Of a DNA stretch of 64,000 bases, positions 49,841 through 58,591 are shown piece by piece. Position 1 is the first letter of the stretch. Each line of letters starts with the position of its first letter. The notes beneath the pieces are model-generated. The model saw only the letters and a program-made list of their open reading frames with translations, did no database searches and was not told where the DNA came from. The stretch comes from Faecalibacterium sp. I4-1-79 (GTDB taxonomy: Bacteria; Bacillota; Clostridia; Oscillospirales; Ruminococcaceae), in assembly GCF_023347235.1 (NCBI RefSeq), contig NZ_CP094467.1, positions 1,426,001-1,490,000 on the forward strand, read 5' to 3'. The position numbers and the translations under genes are program-made.

Positions 49841-51535
49841 TTACTCCACGCTGATCATATAGTAGTAAACGGGCTGGCCGCCGCGGATGTGGCTTACCTC
49901 CACATGGTTGGGGCACTTTGCCTTGACGATCTCGGTAACCTTCTCGGCATCCTCGTCGCTCACGTCACAGCCGGAAATAATGGTGACAAAGCTGGAATCC
50001 TTCTTGCACATATTGCGTGCCAGACGGTAGGTGGCCTTGGTGATATCGGTGGAGGTGGAAACGATCTTGCCGTTCTCCAGCGCCATGATCTCGCCCTTGC
50101 GGATGCGCTTGCCGTCATACTCGCTGTCGCGGGCGGCGTAGGTGATCAGACCGGTGGATACCTTGTCGGCAGCAGCCATCATGTTGATGGTGTTGGTCTC
50201 GGCGTTCACAGAGGGGTCAAAGTTCAGCAGTGCGGTAATGCCCATGGGCACGGTGCGGGTGGGCAGCACGACTACCTGACGGTCGGCCAGCTTCTGCGCC
50301 TGTTCGGCTGCCATGATGATGTTCTTGTTGTTGGGCAGCACGAACACAGTCTTGGCGGGCACACTCTGGATGGCTGCCAGAATGTCCTCAGTGGAGGGGT
50401 TCATGGTCTGACCGCCGGACACCACGGCATCTGCTGCCAGATCGGTGAACACAGCCTTCAGACCCTCACCGGCGGCAACAGCCACAAAGCCGTAGTCGCG
50501 GCTGGGATCCACGGCAGCGTAGATGAACTCGCTGGCCTGAGAGGGAGCCTTCTCGGCAGAAGCCTGCTTTTCAAGGCTCTTGCCCTGCTTCTGGCGGGCA
50601 AGGAACTGCTCGTGCATATTCTCAATCTTGAAGTTGGTCAGATAGCCGTACTTGATGGCCTCGCTCAGGATCTTGCCGGGGTCGGCAGTGTGAACGTGCA
50701 GGTTGATGACATCGTCATCCTCAATGCAGACCACGCTGTCGCCGTTGGACTCTGCAAAGGCGCGCATCTTGGCGGCGCTGGCACCCTCGTACTTATTGAT
50801 GAGGAACTGGGTGCAGTAGCCGTTGGTAATGTCCTCCACCTTCATCAGGTCGTCAGTGAACACGCCCTTACCGGCATTTTCGGTGGACAGCTTTGCCTTG
50901 TTGGGGGAAGCCTCGCCACCGGCAATCATGTCCTCGCCATGGAACACCTTGCCCATGCCCTCAAAGATGACCATAATGCCCTGACCGCCTGCGTCCACAA
51001 CGCCGGCCTTCTTCAGCACGGGCAGCAGGTTGGGGGTGTCCTCCAGTGCCTTCTGACCGGCAGTCAGCACCACGTCCCACAGGGCGGGCACATCGGCAGC
51101 ATCACTGGCAGCGGCTTCCTCAGAGGCCACGCGGGCAACGGTCAGGATAGTGCCCTCGGTGGGCTTCATCACGGCCTTGTAAGCGCCCTCAACACCCTTC
51201 TGCAGGGCGGCCACGATATCGGCAGCGTCAGCCTCTTTTTTGCCCTCCAAAGCCTTGGAAAAGCCGCGGAACAGCAGGCTGGTGATAACGCCGGAGTTGC
51301 CGCGCGCACCGCGCAGCATGGCAGAAGCAGCAGTCTTGGCAGCTTCGCCCACGGTGCAGCTGTCGTCCAGAGCTTCCAGCTCACGCACGGCAGCGCCCAC
51401 GGTCATGCCCATGTTGGTGCCGGTGTCGCCATCCGGCACAGGGAAAACGTTCAGCTCGTCCACGCGGGAACGCTGGTTGTTGATGTTGTTGGCGCCGGAA
51501 ATGATGGCGTCGCGCAGGATCTTACCAGAAATCAT
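49841..51535 (-). CDS. fakA: Fatty-acid kinase subunit FakA (YloV, DAK2)
   Basis: 564 aa. The N-terminal DhaL/DAK2 domain has VFPVPDGDTGTNMGMTVGAA, the nucleotide/metal site, and the C-terminal DegV-like DUF1949 part (VFVLPNNKNIIMAAEQA, VVVLPTRTVPMGITALL) is typical of YloV. FakA phosphorylates fatty acids bound to a FakB (DegV) protein, feeding phospholipid synthesis; fakB is not in the window. It follows the Asp23-family gene yloU, the conserved order. Confidence 0.9.
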   Translation of the reverse strand: MISGKILRDAIISGANNINNQRSRVDELNVFPVPDGDTGTNMGMTVGAAVRELEALDDSCTVGEAAKTAASAMLRGARGNSGVITSLLFRGFSKALEGKKEADAADIVAALQKGVEGAYKAVMKPTEGTILTVARVASEEAAASDAADVPALWDVVLTAGQKALEDTPNLLPVLKKAGVVDAGGQGIMVIFEGMGKVFHGEDMIAGGEASPNKAKLSTENAGKGVFTDDLMKVEDITNGYCTQFLINKYEGASAAKMRAFAESNGDSVVCIEDDDVINLHVHTADPGKILSEAIKYGYLTNFKIENMHEQFLARQKQGKSLEKQASAEKAPSQASEFIYAAVDPSRDYGFVAVAAGEGLKAVFTDLAADAVVSGGQTMNPSTEDILAAIQSVPAKTVFVLPNNKNIIMAAEQAQKLADRQVVVLPTRTVPMGITALLNFDPSVNAETNTINMMAAADKVSTGLITYAARDSEYDGKRIRKGEIMALENGKIVSTSTDITKATYRLARNMCKKDSSFVTIISGCDVSDEDAEKVTEIVKAKCPNHVEVSHIRGGQPVYYYMISVE

Positions 51536-51590
51536 TGTTTTTACTCCTTAGTATCTGGCCGGAAAATCCCGGCTCGAGTTTGCAGACAAA

Positions 51591-51941
51591 TCAGGCGATG
51601 ACGTCATCCACGGACACCACCACGCGGGCGACCTTCAGCCCGGTGGCCTGCTCCACCTCGTCCTTGACGCGGTGGGAGATGCTGCGGGCGGCGGTGGAAA
51701 TGTTCAGGCCGTAGCTGACGGCAATGTGCAGCTCGATGACCAGACGCCCATTCTGCTGGGTCACGCGCACACCCTTTTCCGGGTAATCGGAACCGTATAC
51801 CATGCTTTTCACAGCGTCAGTCATATTACGGGGAGCCATGGCAGCAACGCCGTAGCACTGTTTGGTGGCTTCACCCACCAGGGTGGAAAAATACCCATCA
51901 GTAAAGCTGACATTCCCAAGCGGGAAACGGGAAGTGATCAT
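51591..51941 (-). CDS. Asp23/Gls24 family envelope stress protein (YloU)
   Basis: 116 aa. GVAAMAPRNMTDAVKSMVYG and the strand-helix pattern up to VKDEVEQATGLKVARVVVSV are typical of the Asp23 fold. Such proteins are membrane-associated via partners and linked with cell-envelope stress. It is the first gene of a two-gene operon with fakA (55 bases apart). Confidence 0.88.
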   Translation of the reverse strand: MITSRFPLGNVSFTDGYFSTLVGEATKQCYGVAAMAPRNMTDAVKSMVYGSDYPEKGVRVTQQNGRLVIELHIAVSYGLNISTAARSISHRVKDEVEQATGLKVARVVVSVDDVIA

Positions 51942-52042
51942 AGTCGCTCTGCTCCTTTATGTTATTTTTCATAAAAATACACGCAAGGGTCGGGGGTATT
52001 GGCTGCGCAAAACGAAACTTGCCTCAGATAAACACCCACCCT

Positions 52043-52071
52043 ATTATACAACTTTGCACCGTGGTTGTACA
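52043..52071 (-). promoter_or_regulatory. Promoter of yloU-fakA
   Basis: Minus-strand TGTACA (52071-52066), 17 bases, TATAAT (52048-52043). The 512-base gap 51942-52453 holds this promoter, a short hairpin (GCGCTGC...GCAGC near 52160) and, before the CBS gene, the stem AAAAGGGGCT / AGCCCCCTTTT (52325-52348), which could be an attenuator. No gene is evident there. Confidence 0.55.
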
Positions 52072-52453
52072 GTTCAAATTGTTGGATTTACTGCTTTTTG
52101 CGCTCCTTTTGCATCATTTTGGTAAAGAAAAAAGGGAGAACTGCCCTCGACAGCCCTCGCGCTGCTTTGCGCAGCGGGCGTGGTATGCTGAAGGCAGGCT
52201 GTGCGGAACCTATCAAAACGGAAAGTATGACAAATGAAGAAAAACAATCTGTGAATAAATTATAAAAGCTTCCTTGTCTGGCTTTCTTTGTCTATGAAAA
52301 AGTGCTAAAATAGAAACAGAGAAGAAAAGGGGCTGCCAGCCCCCTTTTCCCATGATACTTCCCGGAATACGCCGGACGCACGGCACATTACATAGCGCAG
52401 ACAGACCGTTCCAACAGGTATTGCCTGCAAAAAATGCGATAGGAGTTGTTGGC

Positions 52454-52909
52454 ATGAACATTCTCTTTTTTCTTTCCCCAAAGCAGGATCTGATGTACGT
52501 TTACGATGACTTTACCCTCCGGCAGACGTTGGAAAAGTGGGAAAACAACCGCTACGCCTCCATTCCGGTGCTGAACCGCAAGGGCGAATATGTGGGCACG
52601 CTAACCGAGGGCGATATCCTGTGGGGACTGAAAAAATACCATGGTCTGGATCTGGAAGCGGCCGAGGACATTCCCATCTCAGAGTTTGCGCATAAGCGGG
52701 ACTACAAAGCCGTCACGGTGACCACCAGCATGGATGAACTGGTGGAAGCCGCCATGAACCAGAACTTCGTCCCGGTGGTGGATGACCGGGGCATTTTCAT
52801 CGGCATTGTGCGGCGGCAGGCCATCATCCGCTACTGCTACGATAAATCCCGCAAGATTGAAATGACCCGTACCGGCCGCCCTGTAAAGGAGCTTGCCAGC
52901 GTACATTAA
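52454..52909 (+). CDS. CBS-domain pair protein
   Basis: 151 aa from the ATG at 52454 (AGGAG upstream); the frame reaches back to 52352 but without a start signal. Two CBS units: YVYDDFTLRQTLEKWENNRY with IPVLNRKGEYVGTLTEGDIL, and AVTVTTSMDELVEAAMNQNF with VPVVDDRGIFIGIVRRQAII. CBS pairs bind adenine nucleotides. As a stand-alone protein it may be a nucleotide sensor; partner unknown. Confidence 0.85.
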   Translation: MNILFFLSPKQDLMYVYDDFTLRQTLEKWENNRYASIPVLNRKGEYVGTLTEGDILWGLKKYHGLDLEAAEDIPISEFAHKRDYKAVTVTTSMDELVEAAMNQNFVPVVDDRGIFIGIVRRQAIIRYCYDKSRKIEMTRTGRPVKELASVH

Positions 52910-52950
52910 AACAGATGCCGTATTTGGCTGTGTCCTTCCCATGAAGATTT

Positions 52951-52985
52951 AAGCCCGGAAAGTCCGCAGACTTTCCGGGCTTATT
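52951..52985 (+). terminator. Terminator after CBS gene
   Basis: AAGCCCGGAAAGTC pairs perfectly with GACTTTCCGGGCTT around a CGCA loop (52951-52982), followed by ATTCTT. It belongs to the YGCR-loop hairpin group. Confidence 0.8.
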
Positions 52986-53053
52986 CTTCAAATAGGGCTC
53001 CCGCTAATTATGCCCAGAGCGCAAGCGGCGGGCATTTAAAAAACTTTTACACG

Positions 53054-53094
53054 GAACGAGGACGCTGCACATTTACCGTGCAGCGCCCTCGTTG
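53054..53094 (-). terminator. Terminator after nfnB
   Basis: On the minus strand AACGAGG-GCGCTGCAC pairs with GTGCAGCG-CCTCGTT, then a moderately T-rich run. It ends the nfnAB operon. A further weak hairpin (ATGCCC...GGGCAT) lies at 53011-53037. Confidence 0.7.
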
Positions 53095-53108
53095 TTTATG
53101 CTATTTGC

Positions 53109-54503
53109 TTACTTATTGCGGATGTACTCGTCTATGGCCTTTGCAGCTGCCTTACCGGCACCCATGGCCTTGATGACGGTAGCAGCGCCGGTCACAGCGT
53201 CACCACCGGCATACACGCCGTCGCGGCTGGTCTTGCCCTCGTCGCCCTCGGTCACGATGCAGCCGTGCTTGTTGGTCTCCAGACCCGGGGTGGTGGAACG
53301 GATCAGCGGGTTGGGGCTGGTGCCCAGACTCATGATCACGGTATCCACCTCCAGCTCGAACTCGCTGCCCGGCTTTTCAATGGGACGGCGGCGGCCGGAA
53401 GCGTCCGGCTCACCCAGCTCCATCTCGATGCAGGTCATGGAGTGTACAAAGCCGTCCTCGTCCGGGTGGATGGCAACAGGGTTGCACAGGGTCTTGAAGA
53501 TGATGCCCTCTTCCTCGGCGTGCTCCACCTCTTCCTTACGGGCGGGCAGCTCAGCCATGCCGCGGCGGTAGACGATGTACACGCTCTCGGCACCCAGACG
53601 CAGGGCGCTGCGGGCAGCGTCCATGGCCACGTTGCCGCCGCCCACAACGGCAACCTTCTTGCCGGTGCGGATGGGGGTCTTGCTGGTGGGCAGGTAAGCC
53701 TTCATCAGGTTGGAGCGGGTCAGGAACTCGTTGGCAGAGTACACGCCTTTCAGGCTCTCGCCGGGGATGTTCATGAAGCGGGGCAGACCAGCACCGGAGC
53801 CCACAAACACAGCCTCGTAGCCGTACTCGCCCATCAACTCGTCAATGGTCAGCACTTTGCCGATGACCATGTTGCACTCAAAATCCACGCCCATCTTCTT
53901 CAGGCCGTCGATCTCCTGCTGGACGATGGCCTTGGGCAGACGGAACTCGGGGATGCCGTACATCAGCACACCGCCTGCAACATGCAGAGCCTCGTAAACG
54001 GTGACCTTGTAGCCCAGCTTTGCCAGATCGCCTGCAGCGGTCAGGCCGGCAGGGCCTGCGCCGATGATGGCAACCTTATGGCCGTTCCATTCAGGCACGA
54101 TGGGTGCGGTGTGCACGTTCTCGCGGTGCCAGTCGGCCACAAAACGCTCCAGACGTCCAATGGCCACCGGCTCGTTCTTGATGCCGCGGGTGCACTTGCC
54201 CTCGCACTGGCTCTCCTGCGGGCAGACACGACCACAGACAGCAGGCAGGGAAGAGGAGCGGTTGATCACCTGATAGGCGGCCTCAAAGTCGCCCTCGGCA
54301 ACATGGGCGATAAACTCCGGGATGTCGATGCCCACGGGGCAGCCGGACTGGCAGGGCTTGTTCTTGCAGCCGATGCAGCGCTTGGCCTCGTTCACAGCCA
54401 TCTCAGCGGTGTAGCCCAGAGCCACTTCCTTAAAGTTTTTGTTGCGGACGTTGGGGTCCTGCGTGGGCATGGGGCACTTTTTGGGGTCCATATTGAAAGC
54501 CAT
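53109..54503 (-). CDS. nfnB: NADH-dependent ferredoxin:NADP+ oxidoreductase subunit B
   Basis: 464 aa from the ATG at 54503. N-terminal iron-sulfur domain with CIGCKNKPCQSGCPVGIDIP and CGRVCPQESQCEGKC (two 4Fe-4S clusters), then an FAD site (VAIIGAGPAGLTAAGDLAKL) and an NADP site (VAVVGGGNVAMDAARSALRL). Such proteins are often annotated as GltA, the glutamate synthase small chain, but the length and the adjacent 281-aa subunit match NfnB of the electron-bifurcating transhydrogenase. No glutamate synthase large subunit is nearby. Confidence 0.85.
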   Translation of the reverse strand: MAFNMDPKKCPMPTQDPNVRNKNFKEVALGYTAEMAVNEAKRCIGCKNKPCQSGCPVGIDIPEFIAHVAEGDFEAAYQVINRSSSLPAVCGRVCPQESQCEGKCTRGIKNEPVAIGRLERFVADWHRENVHTAPIVPEWNGHKVAIIGAGPAGLTAAGDLAKLGYKVTVYEALHVAGGVLMYGIPEFRLPKAIVQQEIDGLKKMGVDFECNMVIGKVLTIDELMGEYGYEAVFVGSGAGLPRFMNIPGESLKGVYSANEFLTRSNLMKAYLPTSKTPIRTGKKVAVVGGGNVAMDAARSALRLGAESVYIVYRRGMAELPARKEEVEHAEEEGIIFKTLCNPVAIHPDEDGFVHSMTCIEMELGEPDASGRRRPIEKPGSEFELEVDTVIMSLGTSPNPLIRSTTPGLETNKHGCIVTEGDEGKTSRDGVYAGGDAVTGAATVIKAMGAGKAAAKAIDEYIRNK

Positions 54504-54504
54504 T

Positions 54505-55350
54505 TTACATTCCCTCCTGAGTCTTGAACAGGTTGCAGGCTGCCTCACGGGCGTGTGCCTCAAACGGGCGGTACATGGTGCCGCGTGCCATTGCCTCGTC
54601 AAAATCCACCAGATCGCCATCAAAGTCTGGGCCGTCCACGCAGGCGAACTTGGTCTGACCGCCCACGGTCAGGCGGCAGCCGCCGCACATACCGGTGCCG
54701 TCGATCATGATGGGGTTCATGGAAACGATGCTCTTCAGGCCGTGCTTCTGGCAGGTCTTGACCACAAACTTCATCATGATCAGCGGGCCGATGGTGATGA
54801 CCAGATCGTACTGGTTGCCGGCAGCCACCAGCTCATCCAGCGCAGCGGTGACCACGCCCTTGGTGCCGTAGCTGCCGTCATCAGTCATGATGCGCAGCTC
54901 GTCGCTGCAGGCGTTGAACTCGTCCTCAAGAATCAGCAGGTCCTTATTGCGGAAGCCGACCACGCTGTGTACCACACAGCCCTGATCGTGCAGTTCCTTG
55001 GCAATGGGCAGTGCAATGGCGCAGCCTACGCCGCCGCCCACAACGCACACCTTCTTCAGACCCTCGGTCTCGGTGGCGCGACCCAGCGGGCCGACAAAAT
55101 CGTGGACACAATCGCCTGCGTTCAGGCTGTTCAGCTCCATGGTGGTACCGCCCACGATCTGGAAGATGATATCTACGGTGCCCTTTTCGCGGTCGTAACC
55201 GGCCACGGTCAGGGGGATACGCTCGCTGTCCTCAAACGGACGTACAATGATGAACTGACCCGGCTTTGCCTTTTTGGCAATCAGCGGGGCTTCAATGACC
55301 ATCTTTGTCACGGTGGGATTCAGCGCGACCTTTTCAGTGATCTTATACAT
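54505..55350 (-). CDS. nfnA: NADH-dependent ferredoxin:NADP+ oxidoreductase subunit A
   Basis: 281 aa, the exact size of typical NfnA. FAD site RPFEDSERIPLTVAGYD, NAD site VCVVGGGVGCAIALPIAKEL, and a 2Fe-2S motif GTGMCGGCRLTVGG with a further Cys in FACVDGPDF. With NfnB it bifurcates electrons of NADPH to NAD+ and ferredoxin, or the reverse, balancing redox pools in butyrate-forming anaerobes. The two genes are one base apart in the order A-B. Confidence 0.85.
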   Translation of the reverse strand: MYKITEKVALNPTVTKMVIEAPLIAKKAKPGQFIIVRPFEDSERIPLTVAGYDREKGTVDIIFQIVGGTTMELNSLNAGDCVHDFVGPLGRATETEGLKKVCVVGGGVGCAIALPIAKELHDQGCVVHSVVGFRNKDLLILEDEFNACSDELRIMTDDGSYGTKGVVTAALDELVAAGNQYDLVITIGPLIMMKFVVKTCQKHGLKSIVSMNPIMIDGTGMCGGCRLTVGGQTKFACVDGPDFDGDLVDFDEAMARGTMYRPFEAHAREAACNLFKTQEGM

Positions 55351-55449
55351 TGCGTTAGCTCCTTTTTGCTGGCAATTCCTTTTTCTTTTCTATAAATGGA
55401 AGCTGCATCCGCGCGGGTGCAGCTTTCCGTTTGACAAAGCGTCCTCTTT

Positions 55450-55478
55450 ATTATAATAGTTTGTGAAATAGAAAGCAA
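55450..55478 (-). promoter_or_regulatory. Promoter of nfnAB
   Basis: Minus-strand TTGCTT (55478-55473), 17 bases, TATAAT (55455-55450), about 100 bases before nfnA. A hairpin (AAGCTGCA...TGCAGCTT, 55400-55424) is in the leader. A plus-strand TTGACA (55431-55436) with a TATAAT 15 bases on could be a weak extra promoter. The 330-base gap 55351-55680 holds these and the tRNA promoter. Confidence 0.55.
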
Positions 55479-55606
55479 CTGTATTTTGCCCGTGCACACA
55501 GCCGTGCGAAACGAGGTAAAAAGGGGGAATGTGGTGCTGCACACAAAATAAAAAGAACGTACCAGAGTTAAAAGACGTTCTTTTTCAAAAAAATGTAATT
55601 TTGTGG

Positions 55607-55635
55607 TTGACAACTGCCGGAGTGTGCGGTATAAT
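55607..55635 (+). promoter_or_regulatory. Consensus promoter of tRNA cluster
   Basis: TTGACA (55607-55612), exactly 17 bases, TATAAT (55630-55635), 45 bases before the first tRNA. Confidence 0.92.
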
Positions 55636-55680
55636 AACCAACGTCGCCGGACAACAGACCGGCAAAAACAAATGGAATGT

Positions 55681-55756
55681 GCGGCCGTAGCTCATCTGGT
55701 AGAGCGCCACCTTGCCAAGGTGGAGGTAGCGAGTTCGAGCCTCGTCGGCCGCTCCA
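55681..55756 (+). tRNA. tRNA-Gly(GCC), copy 1
   Basis: Acceptor GCGGCCG/CGGCCGC, anticodon loop TTGCCAA, T-loop GTTCGAGCC, CCA encoded. Identical to the copy at 56162. Confidence 0.96.
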
Positions 55757-55761
55757 TATGT

Positions 55762-55837
55762 GGAAGTTTAGCTCAGCTGGGAGAGCATCTGCCTTACAAG
55801 CAGAGGGTCAGCGGTTCGAGCCCGTTAACTTCCACCA
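55762..55837 (+). tRNA. tRNA-Val(TAC)
   Basis: Acceptor GGAAGTT/AACTTCC, anticodon stem TCTGC/GCAGA around CTTACAA, T-loop GGTTCGAGCCC, CCA encoded. Confidence 0.95.
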
Positions 55838-55840
55838 TAT

Positions 55841-55914
55841 GGCCCGGTAGCTCAGTTGGTTAGAGCACCAGCCTGTCACGCTGGGGGTCGTCGGTTCGAG
55901 CCCGATCCGGGTCG
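55841..55914 (+). tRNA. tRNA-Asp(GTC)
   Basis: Acceptor GGCCCGG/CCGGGTC with one G-T pair, anticodon loop TGTCACG, T-loop GGTTCGAGCCC. The discriminator G is followed by TATTTG, so CCA is not encoded, unlike the other four. Confidence 0.94.
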
Positions 55915-55919
55915 TATTT

Positions 55920-55995
55920 GCCTCTGTAGCTCAGTCGGTAGAGCAGGGGACTGAAAATCCCCGTGTCATTGGTTCGATTCCGATCGGAGGCACCA
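55920..55995 (+). tRNA. tRNA-Phe(GAA)
   Basis: Acceptor GCCTCTG/CGGAGGC (one mismatch-tolerant G-T type pair), anticodon stem GGGGA/TCCCC around CTGAAAA, T-loop GGTTCGATTCC, CCA encoded. Confidence 0.95.
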
Positions 55996-55999
55996 CGTT

Positions 56000-56063
56000 G
56001 AAAATCCTGTCATTCATCGGGAAGTCTTGCAAGCAAGACTTCTGTGATGAATACCAGATTTTC
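56000..56063 (+). terminator. Nested hairpin between tRNA genes
   Basis: Three nested stems share one axis: GAAAATC/GATTTTC (56000-56006, 56057-56063), TTCATC/GATGAA and GAAGTCTTGC/GCAAGACTTC (56021-56030, 56033-56042). TCCTTTT follows. It probably ends the first four-tRNA transcript; it may also be an interspersed repeat. Confidence 0.55.
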
Positions 56064-56161
56064 TCCTTTTCCCCACAAAATCTTGCTTTGCAAGCTTTCG
56101 CGGGGACCCCGAAATTCGCAAGAATAGCTCGGGAGGGTGCAGGGATAAATGCACCGGATAT

Positions 56162-56237
56162 GCGGCCGTAGCTCATCTGGTAGAGCGCCACCTTGCCAAG
56201 GTGGAGGTAGCGAGTTCGAGCCTCGTCGGCCGCTCCA
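56162..56237 (+). tRNA. tRNA-Gly(GCC), copy 2
   Basis: Same 76 bases as copy 1, including CCA. No clear promoter of its own is seen, so it may depend on read-through. Confidence 0.96.
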
Positions 56238-56242
56238 ATACG

Positions 56243-56286
56243 AAGCCATCGTTGATGCAGAAATGCAAAAGCGATGGCTTTTTGTT
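56243..56286 (+). terminator. Terminator of tRNA cluster
   Basis: AAGCCATCG (56243-56251) pairs with CGATGGCTT (56272-56280), followed by TTTTG. Region 56287-56399 after it holds nothing recognised. Confidence 0.85.
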
Positions 56287-56399
56287 TTGTGTGGCAATGG
56301 TCGGAAATGCTCTCCACTTGCCAAAGCAAAGAGCCGCCGTACAACACGATGCACAGCAGCTCTTCTTACAATATAAATATAACAGCACCGCAGAGCTGA

Positions 56400-57326
56400 T
56401 TACATCACCATGGTGATGATCAACGCACACAGCGGCAGGGTGATGATGCTGAGCAGGGTGGTCAGCACCACGCTGCCGGCGGCAAAGTGCTCATCGTGGC
56501 CGAACTGCACCGCAAATACCGAGGTGATAGCGGCAGCCGGGCAGCATTCCAGCAGCGTGACCACCTGTGCGGCAGTGCCGTGGAAGCCCAGCACCCCGAA
56601 CAGTGCCAGCGTAGCCGCCGGGATCAGCAACATACGCACACAGGCAAGCTTCCAGATGTGCTTGTCGGTCACGATGCTGCGCACGTCACCGGCGGCGATC
56701 AGCATCCCGGTGATGAGCATGGACAGCGGGGTGTTTACCCCGGCCAGCAGTTCCAGCGGCTGGGTGATCAGGGCAGGCAGCGGGATCTGCAGCAGATAGA
56801 TGCCCAAGCCCACTACAATGGCATACAGTACCGGGGTGCGCACCAGACTGCGGGCAACCTCCTTTACGCTGGAGCCGCCGCTGACAAGACCGTAGCCCAG
56901 CGTCCACAGCAGAATGTTGAACACGGTAACGTAGGCACTGGCATACAAAAGACCCTCGGAGCCGAACAGCGCCGAAATAAGCGGGAAGCCCATGTACGCT
57001 GCGTTGGAAAAAATGCAGGCAAACCGGAAAATGGGCATCCGGCTGTCGGTCTTGCGCGCCGTGAGCAGCAGGGTGATCACGGTTCCCAGCAGCACGGACA
57101 GGACACTCATGCCAAAAGCCGCCAGCAGATTACGCAGGATCTGGGTGCTGAACTCCATGCGGTAAGAGTTTACCACCATGGCCGGTACGATGATGTACAC
57201 CAGCAGATTGGAAAGCGCCTGTTTGTTTTCCAACTTGAGCACACCGGTCTTGACCGCCACCATGCCTGTGCCGATCAGTAGGAACAAGACCGCGACCTGC
57301 TGCGCGGTGATGAGAGCCAGTTCCAT
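56400..57326 (-). CDS. AEC family transporter (auxin efflux carrier-like)
   Basis: 308 aa, about ten membrane segments in two five-helix halves. TGMVAVKTGVLKLENKQALS near the N-terminus and NLLVYIIVPAMVVNSY are typical of the AEC/YwkB family, which exports malate or other organic acids. The substrate is not known. Monocistronic; AGGAGGAAA precedes the ATG. Confidence 0.85.
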   Translation of the reverse strand: MELALITAQQVAVLFLLIGTGMVAVKTGVLKLENKQALSNLLVYIIVPAMVVNSYRMEFSTQILRNLLAAFGMSVLSVLLGTVITLLLTARKTDSRMPIFRFACIFSNAAYMGFPLISALFGSEGLLYASAYVTVFNILLWTLGYGLVSGGSSVKEVARSLVRTPVLYAIVVGLGIYLLQIPLPALITQPLELLAGVNTPLSMLITGMLIAAGDVRSIVTDKHIWKLACVRMLLIPAATLALFGVLGFHGTAAQVVTLLECCPAAAITSVFAVQFGHDEHFAAGSVVLTTLLSIITLPLCALIITMVM

Positions 57327-57446
57327 AAAATTTCCTCCTCTAAGGTCGTAACGAATATACTACGAAAGATACAACACGGGTATAGCACAAAACCCTGCGG
57401 ATAGCAAGGCTAAACGCAGGGTTTTGCAAGATTTTGCTGTTACAGT

Positions 57447-58436
57447 TTACAAAATGACATTTTTGATCAGCAGGGAAATGCTGCCGTCATCAGCGTGCAG
57501 GAATTCTACCTCGGATTCCGCGTTCAACAGCTCGGTGGGGATCTTCACCTCGATGCCGTTGGCGGTGCGCAGGCTGCGGCTTTCCATCCGGCGGATGCGG
57601 GCGGGGGTCACGGTCACCGGCTGGGCGGCGCTGTCAATGACATCGCTCTTTTCCACATAGTCGTCAAAGGGCACGGCGGCGAGGGGATATTCCTCTTCCA
57701 GCTGCTGGCGCACCTGCTGGATGGACACCTGATTGTCGTTGTCGGCGGCCTGATTGGCGATCATCATGGCCACCTGTGCCTCCACATGGGGCGTTTCGGC
57801 GTAGTTTTCCTGCACAGCCTGCACGGCGGCTTCCTGAATGGCCTGCAGCTTTTTCTTTTCCGGCTGAGCGGTGGTGTACTGGAACACCACGGTGGAGAGG
57901 TAAAACTCTTTATGACCGTCAATATCATACTTCTTTTCCAGCAGCCGCATGGAGTAATCGGTCAGGTCTACCAGTGCGCCCTCCTCCACCTTGCCGCTCT
58001 GGGTGGGCAGGCAGGCGCGCTGCTGGATGATGGAGTTCACCGGTGCGCCCTCTACAGTCTCGGTGTAGTGGGTGTAGCCGTTTTTGTAGTTCAGCTTCAG
58101 GATGCCCAGCCACGGCGCACCGTCCCGGGTAAAATCCACCACGGCAAGGTCTGCCCCGGGGATGGTGGTGTGGGCGTGCATATAGTCGAACAGCACCCCG
58201 GCAATGCGGCAGGAAAGGTCCACAAAGTCCTGATTGTGCTCCAACTCATTTTTAAAGGCCGAGTCCGGCAGCGGGCGGCACTGGCGGATCTCGTCGCTGG
58301 CCAGCAGCTTTTCAATGTGGTTCTGCAGGTAGGCGTTCTTTTCGGCAGTCAGCTCCATGGGCCCGCCGCTGAGCACCGGCGCATCCATGGTGGTATCCAG
58401 AACGTGCAGAATGGCCTGATGAATGATGATCTCCAT
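57447..58436 (-). CDS. 37-kDa nucleoid-associated protein (NdpA/YejK family)
   Basis: 329 aa. MEIIIHQAILHVLDTTMDAP is the family start; FVDLSCRIAGVLFDYM and GILKLNYKNGYTHYTE follow. Proteins of this family coat DNA in Enterobacteria; in Firmicutes they are often near phage or other mobile genes, but none is adjacent here. The gene is divergent from recD2. Confidence 0.8.
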   Translation of the reverse strand: MEIIIHQAILHVLDTTMDAPVLSGGPMELTAEKNAYLQNHIEKLLASDEIRQCRPLPDSAFKNELEHNQDFVDLSCRIAGVLFDYMHAHTTIPGADLAVVDFTRDGAPWLGILKLNYKNGYTHYTETVEGAPVNSIIQQRACLPTQSGKVEEGALVDLTDYSMRLLEKKYDIDGHKEFYLSTVVFQYTTAQPEKKKLQAIQEAAVQAVQENYAETPHVEAQVAMMIANQAADNDNQVSIQQVRQQLEEEYPLAAVPFDDYVEKSDVIDSAAQPVTVTPARIRRMESRSLRTANGIEVKIPTELLNAESEVEFLHADDGSISLLIKNVIL

Positions 58437-58532
58437 TGTTGCTCCTCATTTCGTGACGTAGTGTTTGCGCCCAGTATAGCACAACCGCCGGAAAAAGGCG
58501 AGAGCTGCCCGGGGATTTTGCGGATTCTACAA

Positions 58533-58561
58533 TTTACAAATCCCGCCAAAAGGGCTATACT
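58533..58561 (+). promoter_or_regulatory. Promoter of recD2
   Basis: TTTACA (58533-58538), 17 bases, TATACT (58556-58561), about 30 bases before the GTG. Confidence 0.7.
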
Positions 58562-58591
58562 TATAATATCTGTGCAAAGGAGGTGGAGCTG

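Noticed and set aside
49793-51601. 602-codon open frame on the plus strand opposite fakA
   Set aside because: Antisense shadow of fakA with repetitive Gly/His/Leu composition and no family motif.
53109-54503. Glutamate synthase small subunit
   Set aside because: No large subunit nearby, and the adjacent NfnA-type subunit points to the transhydrogenase.
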